Part shown: in pieces, positions 5,247-5,969 of the stretch
How the letters are laid out: each line of letters starts with the position of its first letter
How positions within the stretch are numbered: position 1 is the first letter of the stretch
Source of the DNA: Acidimicrobiaceae bacterium
GTDB lineage: Bacteria; Actinomycetota; Acidimicrobiia; Acidimicrobiales; Ilumatobacteraceae
NCBI GenBank assembly: GCA_947487095.1
Contig: CANKVI010000058.1
Location: 1-5,969 of the forward strand
Length of the DNA: 5,969 nucleotides
Reading direction: 5' to 3'
Translations under genes and position numbers: made by a program
The notes under the pieces: generated by a model
What the model saw: the letters and a program-made list of their open reading frames with translations, nothing else
What the model was told of the DNA's origin: nothing
The model's database searches: none

Positions 5247-5969
5247 ATGAATGCTGCAACTCTTAATGTCACATTGCCAGATGGTTCCGTTCGAACATTG
5301 CCGGCAGGTTCGTCTGGTCTTGACCTAGCCCAAGCCATTGGTTCACGGCTTGCCAAGGCGGCGATTGCAGCCGTTGTGAATGGCAATGAGGTGGACATCT
5401 CGGTGCCGTTGAGCAATGGGGCACAGGTGGCCATTATTACCGCTGACTCGGATGCAGGAAGACATGTGCTGCGTCACTCCACAGCGCACGTGCTGGCACA
5501 AGCGGTGTTGCAGCATTTTCCGGGCGCCAAATTCACTATTGGTCCCGCAATCGAAGATGGCTTCTATTACGACTTTGAACTTCCAGACAATAAGACATTT
5601 AGCGACAATGACCTTGAAGCCATCACAGAGCGTATGCGCGCAATCGTCAAGGCGGACCAGCCATTTGTTCGCACAGAGATGAGCGCTGCAGAAGCTCTTG
5701 CGCTGTTTGCTGACCAACCGTACAAACGAGAAATCATTGAACGTGTAACAACTGGTGCTGCAGATGGTTCTGATGCAAGCGAGGTTTCTGGCGATGGCTC
5801 AGTCAGCGTGTATCGCAACACGGAAAGTTTTGTTGACCTATGTCGCGGGCCGCATGTTCCAAGCACCGCACGTCTTGGACACTTTGCGTTGATGAAAGTT
5901 GCCGGTGCGTATTGGCGTGGAAACGAAAAGGGGCCGATGCTGCAACGCATCTACGGCACAGCGTGGGAA
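5247..5969 (+). CDS. thrS: Threonine--tRNA ligase, N-terminal part (cut by window edge)
   Basis: Threonyl-tRNA synthetase activates threonine and charges tRNA-Thr, and its second domain removes serine wrongly attached to that tRNA. The window holds 241 codons of an enzyme usually about 640-690 residues long. Residues 4-65 form a TGS domain (LNVTLPDGSVRTLPAGSSG). The editing domain follows, with the HxxxH motif His77/His81 (RHSTAHVLAQAV), IGPAIEDGFYYDF (98-110), and the second half of the site in VDLCRGPHVPST (196-207), which supplies Cys199 and His203. The last residues, GAYWRGNEKGPMLQRIYGTAW (220-240), lead into the class II catalytic core, which is outside the window. All expected editing residues are present, so proofreading should work. 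A Gly/Asp/Ser-rich insertion at 169-186 is likely a surface loop. The ATG at 5247 is the first in-frame start after a TAG at 5232, 41 bp after plsC on the same strand. Confidence 0.97.
   Translation, partial: MNAATLNVTLPDGSVRTLPAGSSGLDLAQAIGSRLAKAAIAAVVNGNEVDISVPLSNGAQVAIITADSDAGRHVLRHSTAHVLAQAVLQHFPGAKFTIGPAIEDGFYYDFELPDNKTFSDNDLEAITERMRAIVKADQPFVRTEMSAAEALALFADQPYKREIIERVTTGAADGSDASEVSGDGSVSVYRNTESFVDLCRGPHVPSTARLGHFALMKVAGAYWRGNEKGPMLQRIYGTAWE

Noticed and set aside
5343..5950. Long open frames on the minus strand opposite thrS (124 and 127 codons)
   Set aside because: They lie fully antisense to clear thrS coding sequence and show no recognisable domain or ribosome binding site.

Overview
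The window reads as chromosomal housekeeping DNA from an actinobacterium, most likely of the class Acidimicrobiia (Ilumatobacter/acIV-like freshwater or marine lineages). This rests on three things: an F420-dependent NADPH reductase (NpdG), a mycothiol-type ligase (MshC), and an enoyl-ACP reductase of the InhA type, together with a moderate G+C content of roughly one half by eye. The taxonomic placement is inference; the gene assignments rest on visible motifs.

Left arm, minus strand (2581 down to 1): fabI/inhA, then an exported subtilisin-like (S8) serine peptidase, then the N-terminal part of a DUF255 thioredoxin-fold protein (YyaL/SPATA20 family) that runs off the left edge. The gaps are 11 and 21 bp, so the three genes look like one transcription unit. 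The peptidase start needs correction: the longest frame overlaps fabI by 88 bp, while a TTG at 1802 gives a clean signal peptide directly after the fabI stop.

Right arm, plus strand (2628 to 5969): npdG, mshC and plsC, which are tightly packed or overlapping and probably co-transcribed. After a 41-bp gap comes thrS, cut by the right edge after 241 codons. The two arms diverge from a 46-bp intergenic segment (2582-2627). This holds a plausible leaderless promoter for fabI and a good ribosome binding site for npdG.

Functionally, the right arm pairs the F420/NADPH hydride exchange enzyme with the cysteine ligation step of mycothiol synthesis, followed by phosphatidic acid formation and threonyl-tRNA charging. 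The left arm joins a fatty acid elongation reductase to an exported protease and a thioredoxin-fold protein, a combination without an obvious single pathway.

I see no mobile element, CRISPR array, tRNA, rRNA or convincing terminator, and no gene-free stretch longer than about 50 bp. Nothing here is a clearly new system. The most notable points are a natural Pro-to-Gly change beside the catalytic serine of the peptidase, and a MshC-like ligase that keeps a CysS-like zinc-site glutamate.
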